64,000 nt of DNA from Mycobacterium sp. E2733 (GTDB taxonomy: Bacteria > Actinomycetota > Actinomycetes > Mycobacteriales > Mycobacteriaceae): assembly GCF_001667585.1 (NCBI RefSeq), contig NZ_LZJZ01000031.1, positions 46,461 to 110,460 on the forward strand, written 5' to 3'. Below, in pieces: positions 1 through 6,987 of the stretch. The notes under the pieces are model-generated. The model did not search any database. It was not told where the DNA came from and worked only from the letters and a program-made list of their open reading frames with translations. A program made the translations under genes and the position numbers. Position 1 is the stretch's first letter, and each line of letters starts with the position of its first letter.

Positions 1-499
1 TGGCGCTGGTGCTGAGGCCGCGGCCCGAGAAGTCGCGCTCGCCGGGCACATTGAGCGGCCGGTTGATGGACCCCATCGCGAGGACTATCGCTCGGGCATG
101 GTGTAGTTCGTCGCGTACCGCGACCGTCTTGACGTCGCCGTCGAGACCGAATCGTTCGACGTCGCCCGGGTGGAGTTCGGCGCCGAAGCGCTGTGCCTGG
201 TCGCGCATCGCAATCGCCAGCGCGGGTCCGTACACGAACGGGGTGGCGCCGGGGTAGTTGTCGACCGGTCCGGCGGCGGTCAGTGCACCGCCGGGCACCT
301 CGCCCTCCACGACGATGGTGTCCAGTCCGGCTCGCGCCGTGTAAATCGCCGCGGTGTAGCCGGCCGGGCCAGACCCGACGATGATGACATCACGAACCCA
401 GCCCGCGGACCGCATCAGTCGGTGCCGTGCCGGGCGGGCCGCCGTTCGACGTTGCCGGGTCGGCGCGGGGGAGGGATGCGGGCTCGCTGTCGGCGTCAT
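1..499 (-). CDS. Thioredoxin-reductase-like flavoprotein, N-terminal part (cut by window edge)
   Basis: Reading leftward, the frame gives an FAD-binding start VIIVGSGPAGYTAAIYTARA, then EVPGGALTAAGPVDNYPGA and LAMGSINRPLNVPGE, which is the N-terminal pattern of bacterial thioredoxin reductases (the TrxB family reduces thioredoxin with NADPH). The window ends just before the position where the family carries its redox CxxC, so catalytic competence cannot be judged. The ATG at 499 overlaps the stop of the upstream dehydrogenase gene as ATGA, which implies translational coupling. That start gives a 28-residue basic/proline-rich leader before a second in-frame ATG at 415; M. tuberculosis TrxB also has a short extension. 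It is the last visible gene of the SIS-DUF417-dehydrogenase operon. It may be an accessory paralogue rather than the main TrxB, because it lies far from the usual trxB-trxA-oriC context. Confidence 0.8.
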   Translation of the reverse strand, partial: MTPTASPHPSPAPTRQRRTAARPARHRLMRSAGWVRDVIIVGSGPAGYTAAIYTARAGLDTIVVEGEVPGGALTAAGPVDNYPGATPFVYGPALAIAMRDQAQRFGAELHPGDVERFGLDGDVKTVAVRDELHHARAIVLAMGSINRPLNVPGERDFSGRGLSTSA

Positions 500-1905
500 A
501 AGTTGATGGCTTGCCCGGAAACGGCGTGGAAGCATTCCTGCAGTCCCTCGCCGAGTGTGGGGTGGGTGTGCACGTTGCGGGCCAGCTCGGTGGCGGTCAA
601 ATCCCAGAGTTGGGCGGCGGTGAGTTCGGGGAGTAGCTCGCTGACTTCTGCCCCGACAAGATGTGCTCCGAGCAGCTCCCCGTGGGCAGCGTCGGCAATG
701 AGTTTGATGAATCCGGCGCGTTCGCCCAAGCCATGCGCTTTGGCGCTGGCCTGCATCGGGAACGTGGCTATCCGTATGTCGCGGCCCGTGGCGCGGGCCT
801 GGCCTTCGGTGTAGCCGAAGCTGGCGACCTGGGGCTGGCAGAACGTCACGCGCGGCATCATGCGGTAGTCCAAGGACATGGTCGGGGCGCCGGCGACGGT
901 TTCGGCGGCGATGACTCCTTGGGCTGAGGCGACATGGGCGAGTTGAACTTTGGCGGTGACATCGCCAATCGCGAAGATGTGGGGAACCGAGGTGCGCATG
1001 TAGTCGTCGATGTCGATCGCCCCACCTGCCGTGAGGTGGACGCCCAGCACGTCGAGGCCGAGATCTTCGACGTTGGGGCAAAATCCGATGCAGATGAACG
1101 CGCGGGCGGCGTCGACTGAGGTCGAATGGCCCTTGTGATCAGTGTGGGTGACGGTGATGTGGTCGCCGTGGTCAATCACCGAGTCCACCCTGGTGTTGGT
1201 GTGGATGGGGATGTCGCGCCGTCGGTACTGGCGGGTCAATTCTTTTGAGACGTCAACGTCTTCGTTGGGGAGTGCGCGGTCGGCATATTCGAGAATTTTG
1301 ACGTCAACACCATAGCTGTTGAGGATGTAGGCAAATTCCATGCCGATTCCACCGGCGCCGATGATGATGATCGACTCGGGTGTTGTCGCGTCGACGATCT
1401 GCTGCTCGTAGGTCACGATGTTGTCGCTGAGGGTGACCCCGGGCAGCATTCGCACCCGTGAACCGGTGGCGATGATGGCGTTGTCGAAGCGGAGGCTGGT
1501 TGTGCCGCCGTCACGTAGCTGTACATCGAGTGTGTGAGAGCTGCTGAACCGGCCGCGGCCGTCGATTTCGGTGATCTTGTTTTTGCGCATCAGGAAGTGC
1601 ACGCCGCGCACCCGGGCCTCGGCGACTTCGCGGCTGCGTGACACGGCACGGGCGTAGTCGAGGTGGATGTCACCACGAATACCGAACTCGTCTGCCTGAT
1701 GGGTGAGGATGGAGGCGATCTCGGCGTTTCGCAGCAAGGCTTTTGACGGAACGCACCCGGTGTTGAGGCAAACTCCACCCCAGTAGCGTTCTTCGATGAT
1801 CGCGACGTTCATGCCGAGTTGGGCCGCGCGGATGCCGGCGACGTATCCGCCCGAGCCGGCACCCACGACCACCAGGTCGTAATGGTGGGGGACCGGTGTG
1901 CTCAT
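496..1905 (-). CDS. Dihydrolipoamide-dehydrogenase-like flavin disulfide reductase
   Basis: This 469-residue class I pyridine-nucleotide disulfide oxidoreductase has an N-terminal FAD motif VVVGAGSGG (about residues 13-20), a redox pair Cys46-x4-Cys51 in GGVCLNTGC, an NAD-binding motif IIIIGAGGIGMEFA near residue 170, and the C-terminal HTHPTLGE that carries the active-site base. These are the full set for an Lpd-type enzyme, which oxidises dihydrolipoamide or a related dithiol with NAD+. The ATG at 1905 is chosen because GAGGAGGG lies 10 nt upstream; an earlier in-frame ATG at 1950 only adds a His-rich non-family leader. No E1 or E2 genes of a 2-oxoacid dehydrogenase are nearby. Its neighbours are instead a DUF417 protein and a thioredoxin reductase, so a dedicated redox role is as likely as a metabolic one (inference). 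Confidence 0.88.
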   Translation of the reverse strand: MSTPVPHHYDLVVVGAGSGGYVAGIRAAQLGMNVAIIEERYWGGVCLNTGCVPSKALLRNAEIASILTHQADEFGIRGDIHLDYARAVSRSREVAEARVRGVHFLMRKNKITEIDGRGRFSSSHTLDVQLRDGGTTSLRFDNAIIATGSRVRMLPGVTLSDNIVTYEQQIVDATTPESIIIIGAGGIGMEFAYILNSYGVDVKILEYADRALPNEDVDVSKELTRQYRRRDIPIHTNTRVDSVIDHGDHITVTHTDHKGHSTSVDAARAFICIGFCPNVEDLGLDVLGVHLTAGGAIDIDDYMRTSVPHIFAIGDVTAKVQLAHVASAQGVIAAETVAGAPTMSLDYRMMPRVTFCQPQVASFGYTEGQARATGRDIRIATFPMQASAKAHGLGERAGFIKLIADAAHGELLGAHLVGAEVSELLPELTAAQLWDLTATELARNVHTHPTLGEGLQECFHAVSGQAINL

Positions 1906-2051
1906 CGCTCCGTGCCCTCCTCGATGAGTAAAGTGGCTGTGTCGGTGCATCTTTCACAGGCGAGCTCACCCTGTCGAGAAGCACATCGAAGGTGTGAATG
2001 ACGTTTTCGGCGTGACTCGGTGGTTGAGTCGCGCCGTGGCGGGCCAAAGAC

Positions 2052-2561
2052 TCAGGGGGACGGTGCGAGCCGGTGTTGAGTTGCACTGATGGAGTCCGCC
2101 AACAGCCATAGGGCCAAGCCCACCAACGCGATATCCTTCATGAGGAATTCGCCATTGGCTGACAGGACCGGAAAGCCACCCGCGGTAGGTTCACCAATCC
2201 CAGGCGTGCTGACCATGAAACTCAGCGTGCCAAGAAAAAACGTTGTCGCCAACACACCGCCGATCACCGAGGCCTTCGGATACCACGGCCTCAACGCCAG
2301 CAACGCTGCGGTCACTAACTCGGCCGAGCCCAGCACTCGGCCGAACGCGCTGATCGACATGATGTGATAAACCCAGCCCAAAAATGGGCTGTGGGCCACG
2401 AACGGTGATACGCCGTGTGACTCGTAGTAGGTGAATTTCATTGCGCCGAACCAGGCTATGACGATGACCAGGCCATAGCGCGCAATGAGCGGTGCGGCTC
2501 CGGCCAGTCGTGACACCCGACTTGTCCGCCCACTAACCTCCGTTGTCTCGCCTACAGCCAT
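2052..2561 (-). CDS. DUF417 (YkgB/RclC-like) inner-membrane protein
   Basis: The predicted protein has about 169 residues and four hydrophobic segments: GLVIVIAWFGAMKF, a SISAFGRVLGSAELVTAALLAL stretch in two parts, a VIGGVLATTFFLGTLSFMVS-like segment and the C-terminal DIALVGLALWLLADS. The motif WFGAMKFTYYE and the GIxP loop followed by GEFLMKD are typical of the DUF417 family. E. coli RclC, a member of this family, belongs to the RclABC reactive-chlorine resistance system beside the flavin disulfide reductase RclA. The ATG at 2561 is preceded by AAGGAG with 9 nt spacing. The SIS gene upstream overlaps it by 10 nt, so it is translationally linked. The Lpd-like flavoprotein follows after about 146 nt, which resembles the RclA/RclC pairing, though homology of the flavoprotein to RclA specifically was not tested. 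Confidence 0.82.
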   Translation of the reverse strand: MAVGETTEVSGRTSRVSRLAGAAPLIARYGLVIVIAWFGAMKFTYYESHGVSPFVAHSPFLGWVYHIMSISAFGRVLGSAELVTAALLALRPWYPKASVIGGVLATTFFLGTLSFMVSTPGIGEPTAGGFPVLSANGEFLMKDIALVGLALWLLADSISATQHRLAPSP

Positions 2562-3649
2562 GAGATCCTTCTCCTTCCGCTGCATTTACTTGGCCATGCG
2601 CCAGGACCCAGTCCCGCATGCGCATTACGTGTGTTCATCCAAGTGGTCAAGGCCGCGACGAAGTGCTCGATGACCACCACGTTGCAAGCGACTTCGGCGC
2701 CGACATAGCCTGTGTGGCTAGGAACATAGGTTGAACCCGGGACATCAGCGCCACCGACGATAACCACGTTCGATCCCGCCGCCATCAGGTCCGCGGCCAG
2801 CCCGCGCATTGCCGCGTCGGGACGGCTGTGTGAACCGAAAAAGACGGCAGTCAATTGCGCGTTTGCCCGTAGCACGAGGTCGCGTTGATGTTGGCCTACG
2901 ATGTGCCCCTGGGCGACGATCTCAGTAGCTTCGTTTGTGAGCAACGCTGCGTACAAAGCAGCCGCCGAGTGCTCGCCGCTCCCGACGTAAGCCAAGCGCG
3001 GCTCCTCTTGCGCCGCAACGTCGGCGGCCACCCTGTGAAGCTTGGCCGGCAGCGTCGTGCTAGCGACAGCGCGCGCGGTGCTGGAGACGTCGTCATTGTC
3101 TTCGTTGAGAATCATCGAGGCGACATAGTCATGGACTGTCAGGGCGTTAAGAAATCCTTTCGGGCTCCCCGAAGCCCCGCTACGCAGCAGAACTTCACAG
3201 TCAGCGACCGCGGCGAGGGGACTGGCCCCGTCATCGGTGATCGCCATCACCGCGGCTGGTCTCACCGTCCGGCCGAGCTGATCGGCCAGAGTGCACACGT
3301 GCTTGTTGGAGCCGGATCGTGACGTGGCGACCAGCAGCGAATCCGGAGTGACGCATTGCGGGCGCTTTAAAAGGTTTTCCGTGTCGATCCACCTCGCCGC
3401 CTTTCCGGCCGCAACGAGCCGCCTCCAGCTCGGCAGTGCTGCGATATGCGATGCGCCCATACCGGTGAAGACGACGCGGCGATGTCGATCGCGGAGCAAT
3501 GCGTACAAGCCCAAAGAGACCGGTGCCCGATCGAACTCGAGCAATGATCGAGCCTGAGCTCTGGCGTCGACGTGAACACCGGCCCGCCCGGTGGGCCGAC
3601 GGCGCGGTAACCGCCTATTGCAAAGTAGCAGTGCGGTTCTGGGGTTCAC
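2552..3649 (-). CDS. Double SIS-domain sugar-phosphate isomerase/binding protein
   Basis: The 365-residue product resembles the isomerase half of GlmS/AgaS proteins: a first SIS fold with VVFTGMGASHIAAL and LLVATSRSGSNKHV (the SRSGSN loop binds sugar phosphate in this family), and a second around LAYVGSGEHSAAALYAALLTNEAT and NVVIVGGADVPG. No glutaminase domain is present, so it could be a sugar isomerase/deaminase or a sugar-sensing protein. A GTG at 3649 with AAGGGG about 10 nt upstream is the likely start; family similarity begins only after about 30 residues, so a later start is possible. The C-terminal tail runs out of the domain and overlaps the DUF417 start. It is the first gene of the leftward operon behind the 43-bp element at 3803-3845. 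Its substrate cannot be inferred. Confidence 0.75.
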   Translation of the reverse strand: MNPRTALLLCNRRLPRRRPTGRAGVHVDARAQARSLLEFDRAPVSLGLYALLRDRHRRVVFTGMGASHIAALPSWRRLVAAGKAARWIDTENLLKRPQCVTPDSLLVATSRSGSNKHVCTLADQLGRTVRPAAVMAITDDGASPLAAVADCEVLLRSGASGSPKGFLNALTVHDYVASMILNEDNDDVSSTARAVASTTLPAKLHRVAADVAAQEEPRLAYVGSGEHSAAALYAALLTNEATEIVAQGHIVGQHQRDLVLRANAQLTAVFFGSHSRPDAAMRGLAADLMAAGSNVVIVGGADVPGSTYVPSHTGYVGAEVACNVVVIEHFVAALTTWMNTRNAHAGLGPGAWPSKCSGRRRISWL

Positions 3650-3968
3650 CGGTTAGCGCCCCTTCTTAGTCGTTCGACATGGTTCTGGTTCGGCCACAGT
3701 GTCGTGCGACACCACCGGCGAGACGCAGCAGCTTTGCTGGGAGGCCGGGCGTTGCGCGTCAAGATCCGCAACGCTTGGTCGACAACGAGCTTGCTGACGT
3801 GCCGGGTGAGATGGCATCACCCTCGAGACCGATTCACCCGGGTGAAGACGGACCACGGCGTGGCCGACGGGATGGCAGCGTCAATTCCGGTCAACGGCGT
3901 CGCTGCTTTACAGAACTTCCGTCTCTCACCGGCGGCAAGAGATATGTTCCGCGATGAGCGGGACGTCG
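3650..3968. other. Intergenic region between the SIS operon and the mycothione reductase gene
   Basis: This 319-bp gap has no convincing gene; the short frames in it overlap the 43-bp palindromic element and lack family features. It holds that element at 3803-3845, about 150 nt upstream of the SIS start, and should contain the promoter of the SIS operon and the 3' end of the mycothione reductase transcript. Confidence 0.6.
3803..3845 (-). promoter_or_regulatory. 43-bp TCACCC element, copy A (SIS operon)
   Basis: On the minus strand it reads TCACCCGGGTGAAT, 9 nt, then GGGTGA-TGCCATC-TCACCC. The first block is a perfect dyad; the second is an inverted repeat of the same half-site with a 7-nt spacer. 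Only the central 7 nt and the 9-nt linker differ from the other five copies. It lies 153 nt upstream of the SIS start and points toward it. The binding protein is not known. Confidence 0.8.
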
Positions 3969-5381
3969 TCAGTGTCGGAGTGGAGGCGGCCAAGGCGGCT
4001 CGCCGCATAGTGCCAGCAGCGCGTTCTCGATCAGCTCGGATAGAGCCGGGTGGATCCAGTACTGACCGCGTGCCATGTCTTGGGCGGTCAGGCCGAACCG
4101 CATCGCTTGGATCAGGGGTTGGATCAGTAATGAGGCTTGGTGCCCCATGATATGGGTGCCGAGGATCAGACCGGTGTCATCGTCGACGATGATCTTGGCG
4201 AAGCCAGTCTTGTCTTCCAACGCCCATCCGTAGGCGACGTCTGCGTAATCTTGCACCTTCGACTTGACGTTGTAACCTTGTGCGCGGGCCTCATTTTCAG
4301 TTAGGCCGACCATCGCGATCTGGGGATCGGTGAACACCGCCGCCGGCACGTAACGGTGATCGGCTCGCATCAGCGTATCGGTCTCGTCCGAATCGGCCAG
4401 CAGGTTGTGCTTGACCACGCGGGCCTCGTGGTTGGCAACGTGCTTGAGCTGGTATGGCGAACTCACATCACCCAAGGCATATATGCCGCGCGCGGTCGTA
4501 CGTTGGTATTCGTCCACGCTCACCAGACCGTCGACCACCTTGACCCCAACCAATTCGGCGTCGAGCAAGTCGCCGTTGGGGATGCGGCCGGTCGACACCA
4601 GCAAAGTGTCCGCGTGAAGTCGTGAACCATCGTCAAGATGTAGGGTGATTCCAGAGTTGTCTTCGACGCCACCGACCACGTTACAGTGGCTCCGAATATG
4701 CCAATTCTTGCTGGCGATATCGGTGAAGCGTTCACACAGGGTGTCATCGCACCGTCTGAGCAGCGTCCCGCCACGGATGACCAGCGTGACCCGAGATCCC
4801 AATTCCGAGAAGATATGTGCGAACTCAGTGGCGATAAAACCGCCTCCGACGATCACCAGGTGCTCGGGCAACTTCGCGATGCGCATGATGGTGTTGCTGG
4901 TGTGATACTGCACCCCGCACCTGGTGATCGCGTCTGGCACGGTGGCACGGGCGCCCGCGGCGATGACGACCTGGTCGGCGCTGAATTCGTCTCCGTCATC
5001 CGTGCGCAGCCGATAGCGCCCGTTCTCCATGGTCTGGCCGAACCGAGTGTGGCTGTTGAACAACTCAACGTTCGGCGAAGAACGGCGGTATTGCTCACCG
5101 CTCACCACCAGTGGGTCGATGCGGCCGAAGATTCGTGACACGATGTCGTTCCAACGGACACCGTCGACGCGCGTATCAACACCGAATAGTGATGATTCTC
5201 TGGCGGATTGCGCAATATCGGCTGCATAGGCGAACATCTTTGTCGGGATGCAGCCGACGTTGATGCAGGTACCACCGAAGACACCCTGCTCGCAGATCGC
5301 GATGCGTCTGTCAGCGTAGCGCTCATCGAGGATGGTGTTGCCAGATCCGGTGCCGATGATCGCTATGTCGAAATGGTCCAT
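3969..5381 (-). CDS. mtr: Mycothione reductase paralogue
   Basis: The 470-residue protein follows M. tuberculosis Mtr (Rv2855) almost throughout as I remember it: DIAIIGTGSGN, ILDERYADRR, FGGTCINVGCIPTKMF with redox Cys39-x4-Cys44, VIVGGGFIATEFAHIFSELG, ALGDVSSPYQLKHVANHEARV and the C-terminal GQYWIHPALSELIENALL with the catalytic His. Mtr reduces mycothiol disulfide with NADPH and keeps the actinobacterial thiol pool reduced. The ATG at 5381 has GAGG about 9 nt upstream; the longer frame to 5441 adds non-family sequence. It follows the thiolase gene by 165 nt on the same strand and is probably cotranscribed from the element at 6872-6914. Its location in an accessory region suggests it is a second copy beside the housekeeping mtr. 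Confidence 0.9.
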   Translation of the reverse strand: MDHFDIAIIGTGSGNTILDERYADRRIAICEQGVFGGTCINVGCIPTKMFAYAADIAQSARESSLFGVDTRVDGVRWNDIVSRIFGRIDPLVVSGEQYRRSSPNVELFNSHTRFGQTMENGRYRLRTDDGDEFSADQVVIAAGARATVPDAITRCGVQYHTSNTIMRIAKLPEHLVIVGGGFIATEFAHIFSELGSRVTLVIRGGTLLRRCDDTLCERFTDIASKNWHIRSHCNVVGGVEDNSGITLHLDDGSRLHADTLLVSTGRIPNGDLLDAELVGVKVVDGLVSVDEYQRTTARGIYALGDVSSPYQLKHVANHEARVVKHNLLADSDETDTLMRADHRYVPAAVFTDPQIAMVGLTENEARAQGYNVKSKVQDYADVAYGWALEDKTGFAKIIVDDDTGLILGTHIMGHQASLLIQPLIQAMRFGLTAQDMARGQYWIHPALSELIENALLALCGEPPWPPPLRH

Positions 5382-5546
5382 GGCCGAAACCTCGTGACCT
5401 GCTTGGATTGCGCGGTTGCGGCACGGACGCCGTTCGGCCAATCGACATCGCAGTCCGGTCGGCTCGTGATGGTGTCGGACGAGCGGGGGTAGTGCCGGTC
5501 CCCGACCTGTTTCTCAGTTACGCGCACCTGTTCACGCATCCGCGTT

Positions 5547-6785
5547 TCATTTTGCGCCAACGTTTTCCAACACCACTGCCACGGCCTGCCCGGAGCCGAT
5601 ACACACCCCGATCACCCCATAACGGGCACCTCTTTCACCCAGTTCGGTCGCCAGTGTCAGCAAGTAGCGAGTTCCCGTGGCCCCGAAGGGATGTCCGATC
5701 GCTACCGCGCCACCGTTGGGTGTGAGCTTGTCGTCTGGCACCACGAACCCGTCCAGCTGGTTTGGCAATTCCCGCAGGACGCCGAGCGCCTGGGCGCTGA
5801 ACGCCTCGTGTACCTCCCACACGTCTATCTGCTCGGGGACAAGCCCTGCCCGGCGGATCGCGGCCGGGATCGCCCATGCGGGGGCCACGCCCATTATGAG
5901 CGGGTCGATGCCATAGACCGCGCTCGATACCACTCGGGCCACCGGTTCGATGCCTAGTTCGGCTGCTCGGTCCCCAGAAGCGATGACTACGGCGCTGGCA
6001 CCATCACTTAGCGGCGAGGAATTGCCCGCCGTCATCTGGGTGGTGCCGGGCTGGGCGGGTAGAGCCTCCAGCGCCTCGGCGGTCGTGTCATCGCGGACGA
6101 ACTCATCGTGTTCAGCGACCCGGGCAGGTGTCTTCCTCATCGCGGGGATCGTCACGGGCATAATCTCTTTGGCCAGCCGACCTCGATCACGGGCGGCCTT
6201 AGCGCGTTGATGGGATCGCAGTGCGAAGGCGTCGATCTCCGCGCGGTTCAGTGAGTAGCGGTCGGCGACATTTTGCGCGGTCTCGATCATGCTGATGTAT
6301 GCATTGCGGGCCAGCAACACCGGGTTCGGCGGTCCTCCAGCCCCGCTCCACATGGTGTCGAGCATGAAAACAGGCCCTCGGGGACTGAACGCGGCGTCGC
6401 CCTTCATCAGCGCCCAGCCCGATCGAGACATCGACTCGACTCCACAGGCAATACCCAGGCCGAGGTCGCCGGCCTTGACCGCGTGGCTGATGCTCACCGC
6501 CGCGGTTAATGACGAGCCACAGAACCTATTCACGGTGGCTCCGGCCGCGGTGTCAGGGAATCCGGCAGCCAATGCAGCCCACCGCGCGACGTCGCCCATG
6601 CCCTCGTGGGCAGGATTGACGCAACCCGCCAGGATGTCTTCCACGGCATCGAGTGGCACGCCTAGACGGTCGCACGCGCCCCTCATAGTCATACCCAACA
6701 AGTCATCGGCCCGAATACCCGACAGCGTGCCGCCATAGCGTGTGAATGGGGTTCGTACGCCACCCAAGACGTAAGCCTCAGTCAT
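5547..6785 (-). CDS. Acetyl-CoA acetyltransferase / 3-ketoacyl-CoA thiolase
   Basis: The 412-residue product is a typical thiolase. NRFCGSSL near residue 90 holds the nucleophilic Cys, GHPFGATG the catalytic His, and GVCIGSGQ near the C-terminus the second Cys; MTAGNSSPLSDGASAVV and EVHEAFSAQALG are also family motifs. Thiolases cleave or condense acyl-CoA thioesters in beta-oxidation, and their reactive Cys can be redox-sensitive. The ATG at 6785 is preceded by AAAGGG about 7 nt away, and five upstream residues in the open frame are not family-like. It is the first gene behind the 43-bp element copy B and is followed by the mycothione reductase. A strictly metabolic role is possible, but no other beta-oxidation genes sit beside it. 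Confidence 0.9.
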   Translation of the reverse strand: MTEAYVLGGVRTPFTRYGGTLSGIRADDLLGMTMRGACDRLGVPLDAVEDILAGCVNPAHEGMGDVARWAALAAGFPDTAAGATVNRFCGSSLTAAVSISHAVKAGDLGLGIACGVESMSRSGWALMKGDAAFSPRGPVFMLDTMWSGAGGPPNPVLLARNAYISMIETAQNVADRYSLNRAEIDAFALRSHQRAKAARDRGRLAKEIMPVTIPAMRKTPARVAEHDEFVRDDTTAEALEALPAQPGTTQMTAGNSSPLSDGASAVVIASGDRAAELGIEPVARVVSSAVYGIDPLIMGVAPAWAIPAAIRRAGLVPEQIDVWEVHEAFSAQALGVLRELPNQLDGFVVPDDKLTPNGGAVAIGHPFGATGTRYLLTLATELGERGARYGVIGVCIGSGQAVAVVLENVGAK

Positions 6786-6871
6786 CGATGCCCTTTCCAA
6801 TGCGTAGAACTGGGGCGATGTAGCCCACTTAGCCCGCCGGCATCAGCTCCTCTATGAGGCTGCCCCTGGGT

Positions 6872-6914
6872 AGGGTGAGTCGTCGTCACCCCAACCTTCT
6901 TATCGCCCGGGTGA
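6872..6914 (-). promoter_or_regulatory. 43-bp TCACCC element, copy B (thiolase/mtr)
   Basis: The minus strand reads TCACCCGGGCGATA, 9 nt, then GGGTGA-CGACGAC-TCACCC. There is one change in the first dyad relative to the consensus. It ends 86 nt upstream of the thiolase ATG. About 14 nt after the last TCACCC lies CATAGA, a plausible -10-like hexamer. Confidence 0.75.
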
Positions 6915-6987
6915 TTAGCTCGAGGCGTGCTTGCTTACTAGCGACGATTCGTGACCGTCGACGTCTGGCGCGGCGCCGGCAGGCGAA

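Noticed and set aside
5363..5560. 65-codon frame between thiolase and mycothione reductase
   Set aside because: It overlaps both neighbours and has no family or composition support, although its start overlaps the thiolase stop.
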